This document shows positions 1 to 7,151 of a stretch of DNA of 36,325 bases, in pieces. The DNA is taken from NCBI GenBank assembly GCA_009839425.1, contig VXPS01000399.1, forward strand, positions 1 to 36,325, given 5' to 3'. The DNA comes from Chloroflexota bacterium (GTDB lineage: Bacteria > Chloroflexota > UBA11872). Position 1 is the first letter of the stretch. Each line of letters opens with the position of its first letter. The notes beneath the pieces are model-generated. The model saw only the letters and a program-made list of their open reading frames with translations. It did not search any database and was not told where the DNA came from. Position numbers and translations under genes: made by a program.

Positions 1-570
1 GATGTCGACGATGCCGCCACGGTGGGCGAATTCGCCGGGCCGCTCGACGAGCGGCGTCGATTCGTACCCAAGCGCGGACAAACGGCGCATCACGTCCGGC
101 AAGTCGGCGGCGGCACCGGGCGTTAGGGACAGGAAGTGGGTGCGAAATTCATCAGGCGGGACTAGGCGTCGCAACAGGGCCCGAACGGAGGTGACGACGA
201 TGGGCGGGGAGGAGCCGCCGGACTCGCGGGCGCGTGCCAGTTGCCCGAGCGCCGCGACGCGCTGGGCGAGCACGTCGCCGGCGATGGCCAACATCGAGTA
301 GGCGGGTTGATCGGGGTCAGGGAAGTGCAGGACGGGACGCGCGTCTGACCACATGCCGATGTCGTGGGCAAGTTCGGCCGCGCGGCCGTCCTCGGCCGTG
401 ACGACGATTAGCGGTCGGCCGGCCTGACGACCGAGCAAGGCGAGTACCGTGGACTTGACGCCGTCGCGGACTTCAACCGTGAGCGGATGCGGGCCGTTCA
501 GCGCGCGCGACGCGGCGGCGGCCAGAGACGGCTCTTCGGCGAGCAGTTCAAGCAGGCCGGTGAATGCCAT
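1..570 (-). CDS. mfd: Transcription-repair coupling factor Mfd, N-terminal part (runs off the window)
   Basis: The frame is open from an ATG at 570 down to base 1, giving 190 N-terminal residues with no stop. Mfd is a DNA translocase that removes RNA polymerase stalled at lesions and recruits UvrA. The visible part is the UvrB-like domain 1: a segment reading TSVRALLRRLVPP near residues 127-139, and a GYE..PLVERPGEFAHRGGIVDI block at the window edge, which is the Mfd/UvrB hallmark. The helicase motifs lie outside the window. The start overlaps the last 23 bases of pth, so the two are probably translationally coupled; no clear Shine-Dalgarno precedes the ATG. A pth-mfd order is also seen in other bacteria, notably Firmicutes. 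Identity is strong; completeness cannot be judged. Confidence 0.9.
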   Translation of the reverse strand, partial: MAFTGLLELLAEEPSLAAAASRALNGPHPLTVEVRDGVKSTVLALLGRQAGRPLIVVTAEDGRAAELAHDIGMWSDARPVLHFPDPDQPAYSMLAIAGDVLAQRVAALGQLARARESGGSSPPIVVTSVRALLRRLVPPDEFRTHFLSLTPGAAADLPDVMRRLSALGYESTPLVERPGEFAHRGGIVDI

Positions 571-1186
571 TGGGTTGATTGAATTGCTGCATCGTCGAGT
601 CCAGATCGGTGGTCAGGAGCGCACGAATGGCAGCGGCCGCACGTTCCACGGCCCGGATGGCGTCGTCGCGCTCCGCCGGAGCAAAGGGTGAGAGTACGTA
701 GTCGGCGGGATCGACAGCAGGCGGCGGGCGGCCGAGCCCAATCTTGACGCGCACGAATTGGTCAGTGCCCAGCGTACGAATGATCGAGCGCATGCCGTTG
801 TGGCCGCCGCTGCCGCCAGAGGGTCGAATACGGATACGAGCGAAGGCCAGGTCGAGATCGTCGTGCACCAGGATGAGACGCGACGGGTCCAGGCCGAACG
901 TGCGGAGGGCGGCCTGGACGGCGGATCCCGACCCGTTGACGAAGGTCTGCGGCTTGAGCAGACACACGGGCAAGCCTTCGATCTGACCGGTCCAGACTTC
1001 TGCTCGGTAGCGAGCGGCGCGCCAGCGGGCCTGGCCTGGCGTGGCCAAGCGGTCGCAGACCAGGAATCCCACGTTGTGGCGGGTGCCGACATAGGCCGCG
1101 CCCGGGTTCCCTAGACCGACGATTACGCGCTCGGGATTGAACGACGGTCCTGATTGGAGACGCCAGCGGCGCATCCAGCGCTTCAC
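548..1186 (-). CDS. pth: Peptidyl-tRNA hydrolase
   Basis: Cleaves peptidyl-tRNA released by ribosome drop-off. With a GTG start at 1186 the protein has 212 residues. Family landmarks are all present: GLGNPG (residues 24-29, Asn27), catalytic His37 in TRHNVG, the TFVNGSG segment (Asn84), VHDDLDL (Asp109-Asp110) and GGHNG (Asn130). I chose GTG 1186 because it forms a GTGA four-base overlap with the rsmA stop, a typical coupled junction. ATG 1174, four codons later, is the alternative and would lose nothing from the fold. The open frame runs further upstream inside rsmA, but that part does not resemble the family. The 3' end overlaps mfd by 23 bases. Confidence 0.93.
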   Translation of the reverse strand: MKRWMRRWRLQSGPSFNPERVIVGLGNPGAAYVGTRHNVGFLVCDRLATPGQARWRAARYRAEVWTGQIEGLPVCLLKPQTFVNGSGSAVQAALRTFGLDPSRLILVHDDLDLAFARIRIRPSGGSGGHNGMRSIIRTLGTDQFVRVKIGLGRPPPAVDPADYVLSPFAPAERDDAIRAVERAAAAIRALLTTDLDSTMQQFNQPNGIHRPA

Positions 1187-2022
1187 GTGGCACCGCTTCC
1201 CGAATGTTCCGCTGGCTGCCCGACACGTAGCGCGGCGACAACCTGGTCCCACTCGCCGAGTGCGAGCGTTTGCGGTCGTCGACCCGGGTCAATACCGGCG
1301 GCTTCAAGCGCTGCGCCGACCTCAGGCTCGCGACGGCCCAGGCCAGCTGCCAGGGAGTTTCGAAGCTTCTTGCGGGTCTGGGCGAAACCATGTCGGGCAA
1401 CGGCGATGCGGGCCTCCGCTGACTCGATGTCGAGGCCGGTTCGTCGAACCGGGTCAATTCGTACGAGGGTCGAGATCACCTTGGGCCGCGGGCGAAACGC
1501 TTCAGGCGGCACGTCGAAGAGACGGCGAGCGCGGGCGAAGGACTGGACGATGACGCTGAGGAGCGCCATATCGCCCGGCTGGGCCGTCAGACGGCGCGCG
1601 ACTTCCCGCTGCAGGAGCACGGTGAGACTGCGGGGCGGTTTGGGGGCTGTGACGAAGCTCACGACCAGCCGGGTGCCCACGCTGTACGGCAGGTTCGCCA
1701 CCACGTGAAACGGGCCTCCCGCCAGTTGGTGCAGGTCAAGCCGCCGGGCGTCCCCTGACACGATCTGGACATGGTCACGATTGCGAAAGCGGTCGCGCAG
1801 GCGTGCCACGAGCACGTCCTCGATCTCCACGGCGGTCACACGCAGACCGTGCGCGAGCAGCGCCTCGGTCAGGTTGCCGGTCCCCGCGCCGATCTCGACG
1901 ACGGTGGCGCCGGGCGGAAGGGCGGCGGCGGATGCAATGCGCCGTTGCACGGCCCGATCCACAAGGAAGTTCTGGCCGCGCCGGCTGGACGGGCGAAACG
2001 GCGCCCGCGGGGCGGTGCTCAC
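1183..2022 (-). CDS. rsmA: 16S rRNA dimethyladenosine transferase RsmA (KsgA)
   Basis: S-adenosylmethionine-dependent enzyme that dimethylates the two adjacent adenosines near the 3' end of 16S rRNA during small-subunit maturation. The 279-residue length is normal. QNFL (17-20) begins the conserved N-terminal block, EIGAGTG (43-49) is the SAM-binding loop, and NLPY (110-113) is the catalytic motif IV. The C-terminal part carries the FRPRPKV block typical of KsgA. Its stop overlaps the likely pth start by four bases, and it lies 75 bases after an SDR gene on the same strand, so it may be read from an upstream promoter. Confidence 0.95.
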   Translation of the reverse strand: MSTAPRAPFRPSSRRGQNFLVDRAVQRRIASAAALPPGATVVEIGAGTGNLTEALLAHGLRVTAVEIEDVLVARLRDRFRNRDHVQIVSGDARRLDLHQLAGGPFHVVANLPYSVGTRLVVSFVTAPKPPRSLTVLLQREVARRLTAQPGDMALLSVIVQSFARARRLFDVPPEAFRPRPKVISTLVRIDPVRRTGLDIESAEARIAVARHGFAQTRKKLRNSLAAGLGRREPEVGAALEAAGIDPGRRPQTLALGEWDQVVAALRVGQPAEHSGSGAT

Positions 2023-2097
2023 AGCCCCAGTATCCCACCGGTTACTGACTACAGGGCCAGGATTTTGCCGTTTGGATCAGCCAGCGAACCGGCAGTT

Positions 2098-2859
2098 TCA
2101 CCACTTCCGCATCTTGCCCAACGCGGCCAGATAGCCGCCGTCGGCATAAAGGGTCGTGCCGGTTACGTAGGCCGAGCGCGGGGACAGCAGGAAGGCGACG
2201 CAACTCGCAATCTCGGCGGCGGACGCATAGCGCCCGAGGGGAACGGTGGCCTTGCGCTGCTCGTATAGCTCCGGAGTCGCACGGACGTCGGCGGTCATGC
2301 GAGTAGCCGTGAGGCCGGGGCCGACGCAGTTGACTCGAATCTGGTGCGGGGCCAGTTCCTGGGCAATAGCCCGCGTCACCGTCCGCAGAGCACCCTTGGC
2401 GGAGCAGTAGTGGGCCTGGCCAGGCTCGGCCGATTCGGACCGAATGGAGCTGACCTGGACGATCGACCCTGGTTCGCCCCGGCGAATCATATCCTCGGCG
2501 ACGGCTTTGGTCAGGAAGACCGGTCCGCGCACGTGCACGGCGAGCATGTCATTCCAGATCTGGGTGTCAATCTCTTCCAGCGACAGGCGCCTGGTGTAGC
2601 CAGCCACGTTGGCTAATGCGTCCACGCGGCCGTGAACGGCAACTGTGTCTGCAACGAGGGCCTGGCCAGCGGGAACGTCGGCAACGTTTAGCTCCCGGGC
2701 TTCAACCGAATCATTTAGGCCCGATTGCTCGACCCAGTCAGACAGGGCCTCACCATCGACATCCGTCGCGACTATCTGGTAGCCATCGGCGGCCAGGCGT
2801 TCGACGCAGGCTCGCCCTATGCCGTGGGCGGCTCCGGTCACGATAGCCACCGGTTGCAT
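2098..2859 (-). CDS. SDR-family NAD(P)-dependent oxidoreductase, second of a coupled pair
   Basis: A 253-residue classical short-chain dehydrogenase. The cofactor loop TGAAHGIG lies at residues 8-15, an NNAG-equivalent NVAG at 84-87, and the catalytic Ser137/138, Tyr151 and Lys155 (YCSAK) are present. The Asn of the usual catalytic tetrad appears to be His109. An acidic residue after beta strand 2 (TDVDG) suggests NAD preference, which is inference. The ATG shares one base with the stop of the SDR gene before it (TGATG), so the pair should be co-translated. The C terminus ends in an unusual Lys/Arg/Trp tail. Substrate is unknown; sugars, polyols and hydroxy acids are common for this group. 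Confidence 0.85.
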   Translation of the reverse strand: MQPVAIVTGAAHGIGRACVERLAADGYQIVATDVDGEALSDWVEQSGLNDSVEARELNVADVPAGQALVADTVAVHGRVDALANVAGYTRRLSLEEIDTQIWNDMLAVHVRGPVFLTKAVAEDMIRRGEPGSIVQVSSIRSESAEPGQAHYCSAKGALRTVTRAIAQELAPHQIRVNCVGPGLTATRMTADVRATPELYEQRKATVPLGRYASAAEIASCVAFLLSPRSAYVTGTTLYADGGYLAALGKMRKW

Positions 2860-3632
2860 CAGTGCGTCATCTCCCCGCCGTCCACGTAGAGCGTGGCGCC
2901 GGTGACGTAGGCGGCGTCGTCGGAGGCAAGGAATGCGGCGACCTCCGATATGTCCTCGGACTGTCCGAGCCGGCCCATGGGAACTCGGGACAGTTGATCG
3001 TCCAGCGCCTCGGGGCTGGCCAAGAGCGATTCCGTGAGCGGGGTTTCGGCCACTCCAGGTCCGATGGCACAGACACGCACGCCGTAAGGCCCAAGTTCTA
3101 CGGCGGCGGCCTTGGTGAGCATGCGAACGCCGCCCTTGGAGGCGCAGTAGGACGTATGAATGAAGCCGCCGACATTGGCGCGGATGGACGACATGTTGAT
3201 GATCACGCCGCCGCCCTGCGCCTTCATCTGCAGGCCCGCGGCGCGAACGCCGTGGTAGACGCCGGTGAGGTTGGCGGCCATGACCTTGTCGAAGGCGTCG
3301 ACCGTGAGGTCTAGAAACGCCTCGCGAATCGTGATGCCGGCGTTGTTGACCATGATGTCAAGCCGGCCCCACCGGTCGGTCACGGCTTGCACGGCGGCTT
3401 GCATGGCGGCGTAGTCAGTGACGTCGGTTTGGACAACGAGCGCTTTACCGCCGTCGGATTCGATTAGATTGCGGGTCTCTTCGGCGGCACTTGCGTAGAG
3501 TTCGGCCAGGCCCAGGTGGGCGCCATCCAGGGCGAGACGCTGGCTGATGGCACGGCCAAAGCCGGAGCCGGCGCCGGTTACCAGCGCCGTGCGGCCGGCG
3601 AGCGGCGGCGGGGCGTTCGCATCGTCCGTCAT
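2859..3632 (-). CDS. SDR-family NAD(P)-dependent oxidoreductase, first of a coupled pair
   Basis: A 257-residue classical SDR: TGAGSGFG cofactor loop (19-26), NNAG (96-99), Asn121, Ser148/149, Tyr162 and Lys166 give a complete catalytic tetrad. The C-terminal YVTGATLYVDGG block matches FabG-like and glucose or gluconate dehydrogenase-like SDRs. It heads the two-gene SDR unit. The two proteins share layout but differ along their length, so this is an old duplication or two independent acquisitions rather than a recent copy. A role in oxidation and re-reduction of one substrate, as in two-step epimerisation, would fit the pairing but is only a guess. Confidence 0.85.
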   Translation of the reverse strand: MTDDANAPPPLAGRTALVTGAGSGFGRAISQRLALDGAHLGLAELYASAAEETRNLIESDGGKALVVQTDVTDYAAMQAAVQAVTDRWGRLDIMVNNAGITIREAFLDLTVDAFDKVMAANLTGVYHGVRAAGLQMKAQGGGVIINMSSIRANVGGFIHTSYCASKGGVRMLTKAAAVELGPYGVRVCAIGPGVAETPLTESLLASPEALDDQLSRVPMGRLGQSEDISEVAAFLASDDAAYVTGATLYVDGGEMTH

Positions 3633-3730
3633 GGGGTAGCGAGACTATCAGAGGCCAGGTCAGAGCCAGCCGTCCGGCACCCGGCATCTGGCCAGCGCCG
3701 AAGGGATGAGTGTCGGCGGGAGTTCAAGGT

Positions 3731-4330
3731 TCAGGGCTCGCCGCGGACTCCTACGCGTTCCAGGAAAGCGCGCGCGGCGCGTCCGCCCTGGCCACGATCG
3801 CCGATGACGTCTTTTGCCACTCCTGGCAGTTCCGCCATTGTCGTAGTGCCGGGTCCGACGACGAATAGCGGGTCGAAGCCAAAGCCGCGCTCACCCTGCA
3901 GCGAATGGCCGATGAAGCCCTCCACCGTCGCTTCCGTCTCGTAAGCGATGGCTCCGTTCGGATTGGCTATTGCAACAGCGCAGCGGTAGCGGGCGGATCG
4001 ATCACCGTCTGTGACACCGCGAACCAGTTCGATCACCCGGCAATTCCGATCAATGTCCGTGGCATTGGGTCCGGCAAATCGGCTAGACCGGACGCCCGGT
4101 ATGCCGCCCAGCGCGTCGATCTCCAGGCCGGAGTCGTCGGCCAGAGCCCATTGTCGGCACGACCTTGCGTATGCGATGGCTTTAAGGCGGGCGTTCTCGG
4201 CAAGGGTGGCACCAGTCTCATCCACATCGATGCCGCAGCCCAAGTCCGTCGGCGAAAGCAGCCGCACACGGGAACCGGCGAATATGCGCCGAAACTCAGC
4301 GATCTTGCCCGCGTTAGCGGTGGCCAGCAC
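3731..4330 (-). CDS. RdgB/HAM1-type dITP/XTP pyrophosphatase, diverged copy
   Basis: House-cleaning nucleotide pyrophosphatase family that hydrolyses non-canonical purine triphosphates (ITP, XTP) to monophosphates. It has 199 residues from a GTG start at 4330; no ATG occurs upstream before the in-frame stop. It keeps the N-terminal TANAGK loop (4-9), the DDSGLEIDAL metal and substrate block (65-74), SSRFAG (82-87) and GFGFDP (149-154). The usual SHR triplet that reads the base near the C terminus is GDR here (177-179), so Ser and His are both replaced. The neighbouring copy keeps SHR. Altered base preference or loss of activity is possible. No good Shine-Dalgarno is seen. Confidence 0.85.
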   Translation of the reverse strand: MLATANAGKIAEFRRIFAGSRVRLLSPTDLGCGIDVDETGATLAENARLKAIAYARSCRQWALADDSGLEIDALGGIPGVRSSRFAGPNATDIDRNCRVIELVRGVTDGDRSARYRCAVAIANPNGAIAYETEATVEGFIGHSLQGERGFGFDPLFVVGPGTTTMAELPGVAKDVIGDRGQGGRAARAFLERVGVRGEP

Positions 4331-4544
4331 TACACGGATGCAGTCTGGAGGATTTTCGTCGTCGGTTCGCTCGCTAGTCGCTTGAGTTGCCCTGTTGTCG
4401 TGTGATGTTGGTTCGAATTGACGAGATGTTGATAGTCACCCCGCCGCCTTTCACCGGAACCCATAGGGCAGGGGTAAAGGTCAAGCACCCACGGCGCCCG
4501 CCTGATGGCGCCTGGAGAGTGTCTGAAGCCGGCAATTTCAGGAC

Positions 4545-5144
4545 TCAGGCTCCGGCGCGGAGCAGTACGCGTTCCAGGAATGCCCGGGCGGCTCGGCCGC
4601 CTTGACCGCGGTGGCTAATGACGTCCTTAGCCACTCCGGGCAACTCGGCCATCGTCGTGTTTCCCGGTCCCACGATGAACAGTGGGTCGTATCCAAAGCC
4701 ACCGTCGCCGGACGGCGCGTGGCCAATGACGCCCTCAACAGTGGCTTCCATCTCGAAAGCGATGACGCCCTGGGGATCAGCGACGGCAACCGCGCAGCGG
4801 TACCGGGCGGTTCGATCATCTTGAGCAACGTCGGTCAGTATCTCCAGCACCCGGGTGTTCCGGTCGTCGTCCGTAGCGGCCGGACCGGCGAAGCGGCTGG
4901 AGCGGATGCCCGGTGCGCCGTTGAGTGCGTCGATTTCAAGCCCGGAATCGTCGCCGAGCGACCACCAACGACAGGCCCGCGCGTAGGCGACGGCCTTGAG
5001 GCGCGCGTTTGCGGCGAAGGTCTCGCCCGACTCGTCAACGTCGCACTGGCAGCCCAACTCAACGGGCGAGAGCAGGCGCACACGCGAACCTTCGAAAACT
5101 CGCCGGAACTCGGCCAGCTTGTGGGAGCTGCCGCTGGCGAGCAC
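4545..5144 (-). CDS. rdgB: RdgB/HAM1-type dITP/XTP pyrophosphatase, conventional copy
   Basis: Same family and same 199-residue length as the copy 214 bases downstream. All expected motifs are seen: SGSSHK (4-9), DDSGLEIDAL (65-74), SSRFAG (82-87), GFGYDP (149-154) and SHR (177-179). This is the likely functional housekeeping enzyme. The start is uncertain: GTG 5144 matches the sister gene exactly, while a TTG at 5222 would add 26 residues not typical of the family. The two proteins align without large gaps, so this is a tandem duplication. The 214 bases between the copies hold no gene; a small GGCGCC inverted repeat sits at 4493-4512. Confidence 0.88.
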   Translation of the reverse strand: MLASGSSHKLAEFRRVFEGSRVRLLSPVELGCQCDVDESGETFAANARLKAVAYARACRWWSLGDDSGLEIDALNGAPGIRSSRFAGPAATDDDRNTRVLEILTDVAQDDRTARYRCAVAVADPQGVIAFEMEATVEGVIGHAPSGDGGFGYDPLFIVGPGNTTMAELPGVAKDVISHRGQGGRAARAFLERVLLRAGA

Positions 5145-5311
5145 GACGCAGGCACCGCGCGAGGCTATTCGGCCGTCAATGCACCGGTGAATTGCTAGAG
5201 TTATTCCGTGGTTGTCGCGCAACGTCGCCCGCTAGTATCCCCGCCAGAGAGTCGGCGGCACACCAGAACCCGGGTTTGGCGTCCTGTCGGTTGGCCTAAG
5301 GAAGGGCGTTG

Positions 5312-6187
5312 ATGTCCAGCTTCGACGTGGAGCAAGCGTTCAAGGACCTTGGCAACGCCATCATTCGAGGCGATGCCCCGACCGTGGATTCCACGGTTCG
5401 CACGGCGCTCGACGAAGGCGTGGAAGCCTCGTCGATCATCAACGACGGGATGATTCCGGGCATGGATGTGGTGGGCGAGCTTTTCCGCACCAACCAGTAC
5501 TACGTGCCCGAGGTGCTGATCTCGGCGCGGGCAATGAAGGCGGGTATGGCGATTCTTCGGCCGATCCTGGCCGCGTCGGGAATCGAACCAGTGGGCCAGG
5601 TGGTGATCGGTACCGTGCGGGGCGACCTGCACGATATCGGCAAGAACCTGGTGGCCATGATGCTCGAAGGCGCCGGATTCGGCGTTCACGACACCGGCAT
5701 CGACACCCACCCGGACGAGTACATCCAGAACGCGGTCGCACAGAACGCGAACATCATCGGCATGTCGGCCCTGTTGACGACCACCATGACGAACATGCGC
5801 AACACGATTGAGGCCGTTGAAGCGGCGGGGCTGGCGGACCAAGTGCACTGCATCATCGGCGGGGCGCCGGTCACACAGCGCTATGCCGATGAGATCGGCG
5901 CGGATGGCTATGCGGCAGACGCGGCTTCGGCGGTGATCCTGGCGAAGCGCTTGCTGGGTGTATTGGCTGACGAGGACGAAGGCGAAGACATGGGGCGGTC
6001 GTTCTACCTGCGAGCGCGCGACGCGCTGCAAGTGGCGGTGCGTGAAGAACCCGGAACCGAGACGCACGCCGACGGTCTCATGGAAGCCGAGGGCCTAACG
6101 GAGCAGGCGCGCGCGGCGGGCTACAACCCAACACACATCGAGCGGCTAATGGCCGAGATCGAGCGCGAGAAGGTACGGACGGTCTAG
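5312..6187 (+). CDS. Corrinoid (B12-binding) protein of the methyltransferase type with a C-terminal extension
   Basis: A 291-residue methyl-carrier protein of the MtbC/MtmC/MtaC type. Residues 5-90 form the helical cap domain and 95-215 the Rossmann-like B12 domain, with the cobalt-ligand motif D105-L-H107-D-I-G110, Ser152 in MSALLTTT and GG at 183-184. These proteins shuttle a methyl group between a substrate methyltransferase and a corrinoid:folate or corrinoid:thiol methyltransferase, neither of which is visible here. Residues 217-291 are an acidic, helical-looking extension beyond the usual length of about 210. ATG 5312 is chosen over an adjacent TTG because a GGAAGG Shine-Dalgarno lies 6-12 bases upstream. 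The gene is divergent from the rdgB pair and ends tail-to-tail with the amidohydrolase, sharing a CTAG. Confidence 0.88.
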   Translation: MSSFDVEQAFKDLGNAIIRGDAPTVDSTVRTALDEGVEASSIINDGMIPGMDVVGELFRTNQYYVPEVLISARAMKAGMAILRPILAASGIEPVGQVVIGTVRGDLHDIGKNLVAMMLEGAGFGVHDTGIDTHPDEYIQNAVAQNANIIGMSALLTTTMTNMRNTIEAVEAAGLADQVHCIIGGAPVTQRYADEIGADGYAADAASAVILAKRLLGVLADEDEGEDMGRSFYLRARDALQVAVREEPGTETHADGLMEAEGLTEQARAAGYNPTHIERLMAEIEREKVRTV

Positions 6188-7125
6188 GGGGCGGTATCGC
6201 GGCAGGTCTCACCGAGTCCCAGACTCCGGGCGTTGCCGCCCAACAATGCGCCCAGGTCTTGGCCCGCCAAGCCAGCCTGGCTAGCCAGCCGAATGGCTCG
6301 CGTCTGACGAATTAGCGGGTAGTCGCTGCCGAAAAGTACGCGTCCCGGAGCAAGCTGGCTCATCACCTGGAACACCTCCGGCCGATAGAGCAAGTGGCTG
6401 GCCGAGGAGTCGTAGTAGACGTTTTGGGCCTGCTGGTGGATTTCGGGCATCAACTCGTAAAAGGCGAGACCGCCGCCCCAGTGCGCCAGGATGATGGGCA
6501 CCTCGCCTTCCGCGGCTTCGATCACGGACCAGATCGCGTCTGGAGTGGTGCTGTCCTTGCCGGGATAGGTATGGCCGACAGGCTCGCTGGTGTGGACAGT
6601 CAGGATGAGCCTCAAGCTTCGAACTGTGTCCACGAAGTATCGGACGGCGGACCGGTCGTTGAGATTCCAGCCCTGACCCTGGGGAAAGATCTCGCCGACA
6701 CCAAGCGCGCCGAGGGCGCGGCAGCGCTCCATTTCCGCGGCGGCAAAGTCCAGGTCGCCGGGCGGGACGACACAGAATGGAAGAATCTGTCCTCCGCCGC
6801 CGTTGCTCGCAGCCGCCGCATCCAGCACGTAGTCATTGTTGGCCCGGCACAGTCCCGGATCGCGCCAAGCGAACCCAAAGGCCACGCTGGCGGCAAGGTC
6901 CGCCCGTCGCATGCTGCGGCGCAGATCGTCCGTCGAGGCGAGCACGCGACGCTCGTTTCGATAAAGCCGCCCGAACCAGAGGTCGGCCTGGCTGTAGCGC
7001 CGGCGGCCGAGGACCACGTCCGGCGGCACGATGTGCGTATGCACGTCGATCCGAACGGAGGCGGGCAGGCTTGCTTCGTTAGCCCGGGGAATGAGTGAGA
7101 CTCCTGGCGTAAGGCTTCGCGGCAT
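6184..7125 (-). CDS. Amidohydrolase-2 family metal-dependent hydrolase
   Basis: A 313-residue TIM-barrel hydrolase of the Amidohydro_2 (ACMSD/isoorotate decarboxylase-like) type. Metal-site markers are the HxH pair His29/His31 in DVHTHIV, a downstream HWGG histidine and the late GSDYP aspartate. Members act as hydrolases, lactonases or non-oxidative decarboxylases; the substrate cannot be named. The first 24 residues before RIDVHTH are longer than in many relatives, so a later start is possible, although no good alternative codon is evident. It follows the DXS-like gene by 26 bases on the same strand and probably shares its transcript. Its stop overlaps that of the corrinoid gene by four bases. 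Confidence 0.8.
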   Translation of the reverse strand: MPRSLTPGVSLIPRANEASLPASVRIDVHTHIVPPDVVLGRRRYSQADLWFGRLYRNERRVLASTDDLRRSMRRADLAASVAFGFAWRDPGLCRANNDYVLDAAAASNGGGGQILPFCVVPPGDLDFAAAEMERCRALGALGVGEIFPQGQGWNLNDRSAVRYFVDTVRSLRLILTVHTSEPVGHTYPGKDSTTPDAIWSVIEAAEGEVPIILAHWGGGLAFYELMPEIHQQAQNVYYDSSASHLLYRPEVFQVMSQLAPGRVLFGSDYPLIRQTRAIRLASQAGLAGQDLGALLGGNARSLGLGETCRDTAP

Positions 7126-7151
7126 TGTGCCGCCCGGCGCGGCCCGGATCG

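Noticed and set aside
4405-4440. A GGTTCGAATT stretch resembling a tRNA T-loop
   Set aside because: No matching T-stem, anticodon arm or acceptor stem can be folded around it.
3731-5144. One rdgB copy being a pseudogene
   Set aside because: Both copies are the same length, have no frameshift and keep the metal-binding block; only the base-reading motif differs.
5201-6067. 288-codon minus-strand frame opposite the corrinoid gene
   Set aside because: The plus strand carries a clear B12-binding protein; the antisense product is Arg/His-rich noise.
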